DNA from: JAADHY01 sp964428935
GTDB lineage: Bacteria > Planctomycetota > Planctomycetia > Planctomycetales > Planctomycetaceae
Length of the DNA: 8,497 nt
Reading direction: 5' to 3'
NCBI GenBank assembly: GCA_964428935.1
Contig: CAYSAG010000221.1
Span: 1 to 8,497 of the forward strand
Below the pieces are notes generated by a model. That model was given only the letters and a program-made list of their open reading frames with translations. It searched no databases and had not been told where the DNA came from. Position numbers and translations under genes: made by a program. Shown here in pieces: positions 7,053 through 8,497 of the stretch. Positions within the stretch are counted from its first letter, which is position 1. Each line of letters starts with the position of its first letter.

Positions 7053-7241
7053 AACGAGAAGCTCTGAATCCGCGTCCGCGAAGGCTCGGCGGTTGCGCCG
7101 ACGGCCTTGGCCGCAAGCGGGTTCCTCTGTCGCCGAACGGACGCGGTGCCGGGCGTCTTTCCGAAGGCGAGCGACGTCTTTGGTGGCCGCTGCGTCGCGA
7201 GAGCTGTCTGAACCAGCCGGACGCTGGCGGCAGTTGCAACG

Positions 7242-7246
7242 AGGGG
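7242..7246 (+). promoter_or_regulatory. Ribosome binding site supporting the TTG start at 7254
   Basis: AGGGG ends 7 bases before the TTG at 7254. It is the only well-placed site upstream of the signal peptide, and the frame is closed by a TGA at 7209-7211, so the start choice is limited. Confidence 0.6.
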
Positions 7247-7253
7247 TGGTCGC

Positions 7254-8497
7254 TTGAGGTTACCAGGGGCGAGCTGGAAACTGATTGGGCCATTGGCCTT
7301 GCTGGCGACGGTCGCGTGGACCTCGTCGGCGTGGGCTCAAAATCCGTTCCAGCCGGCGCCGAACTCCGGCGGTTCGGGGCCGGCTCCAACGGCCGCTCCT
7401 TCACCGCCTGCGGCAACCGTTCTCGACCGGTACCCCCCTTGTCCGACGGGCTTTTTCCGCGGCAACAATCCGCAAAATCCGCAGGAAGCCGGCTACTACT
7501 TCAGCACGTTCAAGCTGGTGACCTACTTGTTCTTGCTGGCATTCTGGGTTTGGGCGGTCGACTGGCTGGACCGAGACAGTCACGGCCTGCGGATTCGTCC
7601 CGCTTTCTGGAACGCGGTGTTCGTCACGTGCGGCTTCTGCGGCCTGTTGGTGGGCTTGTGCGCGCCGGGGTTCCTGCCGGGAGTGGGGTTGATTCTGTTT
7701 GCCGTCGGCTTGCCGCTGGGGTTGTACGTGGTTGAGCGGAACCAGAAGGTTCCCGAGTCGGCCCGCATTCTGACACCGCAACACTTGCAGAAGGTGGCCA
7801 ACCGCTGGCTGGCGAAGTTCGGACTGGGGCTGGGCACGTCGGGCGGCTCGACCAAAGCCCGGTCCGGGCCGGACATTGTCTTTCTGGGCAAGTCGGACGT
7901 GGGTCGACGCGAGGCGACGGCGCGGGTCCGTCAGGTGGAGAACTCACGGGGGTTTCTGGCGGCGAAGGAGTTGGTGTACGACGCCATTCTGCGGCGTGCC
8001 ACCGACATTCACTTGGAGCCGCGTCCGGACGAAATTGCCGTCCGTCTGCGCATTGACGGAGTCATGTACCCGACCGAGCCGTTCGACCGCCGGCTGGGCG
8101 AAGCGGTGATCAACATTTTCAAAGTGCTCGGCGGAATGGACATTACCGAGAAGCGAAAGCCGCAAGACGGAAGCTTCAGCGCCATTGTGGACGGACGCGA
8201 CGTCGACTTTCGCGTGGCCAGCCAAGGAACGAGGCTGGGGCAGAAGCTGAGTATTCGCATTCTGGACCAGTCGGCCGCCGTCTGCTCGCTGGACGAACTG
8301 GGCCTGCGCAAGACCATGCGAGACCGGCTGCTGGAGCTGATTCGAATGCCCCACGGCATGCTGCTGGTGGCCGGTCCGACGGGAGCGGGAAAGTCGACGA
8401 CGCTCTACGCTTGCATTCGCACTCTGGACGCCTACCAGACCAACATCATTACCATTGAAGACCCAATCGAGTACAAGATCGACAACGTCACACAGAT
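7254..8497 (+). CDS. GspE/PilB-family secretion ATPase with signal peptide and three membrane segments (partial, runs off right edge)
   Basis: The first 414 residues of a type II secretion/type IV pilus assembly ATPase are present. A Sec signal peptide (residues 1-28: basic start, LIGPLALLATVAW core, AWA cleavage motif) is followed by a Pro/Gly/Ala-rich stretch with one Cys (63). Three hydrophobic segments follow, at about 88-105, 119-137 and 140-160. From about 230 the sequence is typical of the family: LVYDAILRRATDIHLEPRP (Asp251, His253), VRLRIDGVMYP, KRKPQDGSF (300-308), Walker A GPTGAGKST (374-382) and Asp box ITIEDPIEY (399-407). Walker B, the His box and any zinc-binding module lie beyond the window. 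With the signal cleaved outside, three crossings place the ATPase in the cytoplasm, and Arg-rich DRDSHGLRIRP between segments 1 and 2 fits the positive-inside rule. The start is TTG. No other secretion genes are visible, so pilus and secretion roles cannot be separated. Confidence 0.92.
   Translation, partial: MRLPGASWKLIGPLALLATVAWTSSAWAQNPFQPAPNSGGSGPAPTAAPSPPAATVLDRYPPCPTGFFRGNNPQNPQEAGYYFSTFKLVTYLFLLAFWVWAVDWLDRDSHGLRIRPAFWNAVFVTCGFCGLLVGLCAPGFLPGVGLILFAVGLPLGLYVVERNQKVPESARILTPQHLQKVANRWLAKFGLGLGTSGGSTKARSGPDIVFLGKSDVGRREATARVRQVENSRGFLAAKELVYDAILRRATDIHLEPRPDEIAVRLRIDGVMYPTEPFDRRLGEAVINIFKVLGGMDITEKRKPQDGSFSAIVDGRDVDFRVASQGTRLGQKLSIRILDQSAAVCSLDELGLRKTMRDRLLELIRMPHGMLLVAGPTGAGKSTTLYACIRTLDAYQTNIITIEDPIEYKIDNVTQ

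Larger units (their letters stand above)
6248..7253. other. About 1 kb without a supported gene, between divergent genes
   Basis: This stretch must hold the promoters of the BrkB-like gene (leftward) and the secretion-type ATPase gene (rightward), but I cannot place clear -35/-10 pairs. The part up to about 6770 is very GC-rich, with many CGGCCG-like words and a 7-bp stem (6514-6520 with 6535-6541, 14-base loop). The right part contains a 6-bp hairpin at 6951-6965, two 7-base T-runs near 7026-7048 and an AGGAGG at 7014-7019 with no start codon at a suitable distance. Frames of 80-220 codons cross the region on both strands, but their Arg/Pro/Ser-rich composition and mutual overlap suggest chance. 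Confidence 0.6.

Noticed and set aside
6754..7416. Minus-strand frame of 220 codons in the intergenic region and over the start of the secretion ATPase gene
   Set aside because: It overlaps the signal-peptide region of the real gene on the opposite strand and is mostly Arg, Pro and Ser.
6953..7735. Plus-strand frame of 260 codons overlapping the secretion ATPase gene
   Set aside because: It is out of frame with the ATPase, whose signal peptide, membrane segments and catalytic motifs are all in the frame starting at 7254.

Overview
The window reads as a GC-rich bacterial chromosome, most likely from a planctomycete (Pirellulales-like). The best clue is the incomplete gene at the right edge. 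It is a secretion/pilus-type ATPase whose N-terminus carries a Sec signal peptide and three membrane segments, an arrangement I associate with planctomycete GspE-like proteins. The lineage is an inference and was not tested by any search.

Layout: positions 1-837 hold no convincing gene. They contain one solitary CRISPR-repeat-like motif (about 91-126), two hairpin-forming REP-like elements (338-388 and 427-482) and a 43-codon hydrophobic reading frame that may be the tail of a lost membrane-protein gene (548-679). From 4716 down to 838 on the minus strand lies a complete carbohydrate ABC importer in transcription order: lipoprotein substrate-binding protein, fused double ATPase, membrane permease. 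Upstream of it, also on the minus strand, is a YihY/BrkB-family membrane protein with a C-terminal winged-helix extension (6247-4898). About 1 kb without a gene follows, and then the plus-strand ATPase gene starts at a TTG at 7254 and runs off the window.

The three transporter genes form one functional unit. The lipoprotein captures a sugar outside the cytoplasmic membrane, the RbsC-like permease forms the channel, and the RbsA/MglA-like ATPase powers import. No catabolic gene, kinase or regulator is present, so the substrate cannot be assigned. The BrkB-like gene and the secretion-type ATPase diverge from each other and have no evident link to the transporter.

I found no tRNA, rRNA, insertion sequence, CRISPR array or clear novel system. 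The most interesting items are the membrane-anchored secretion ATPase, the inverted repeats in the long gap between the first two transporter genes, and the repeat-rich, possibly decayed region at the left end.
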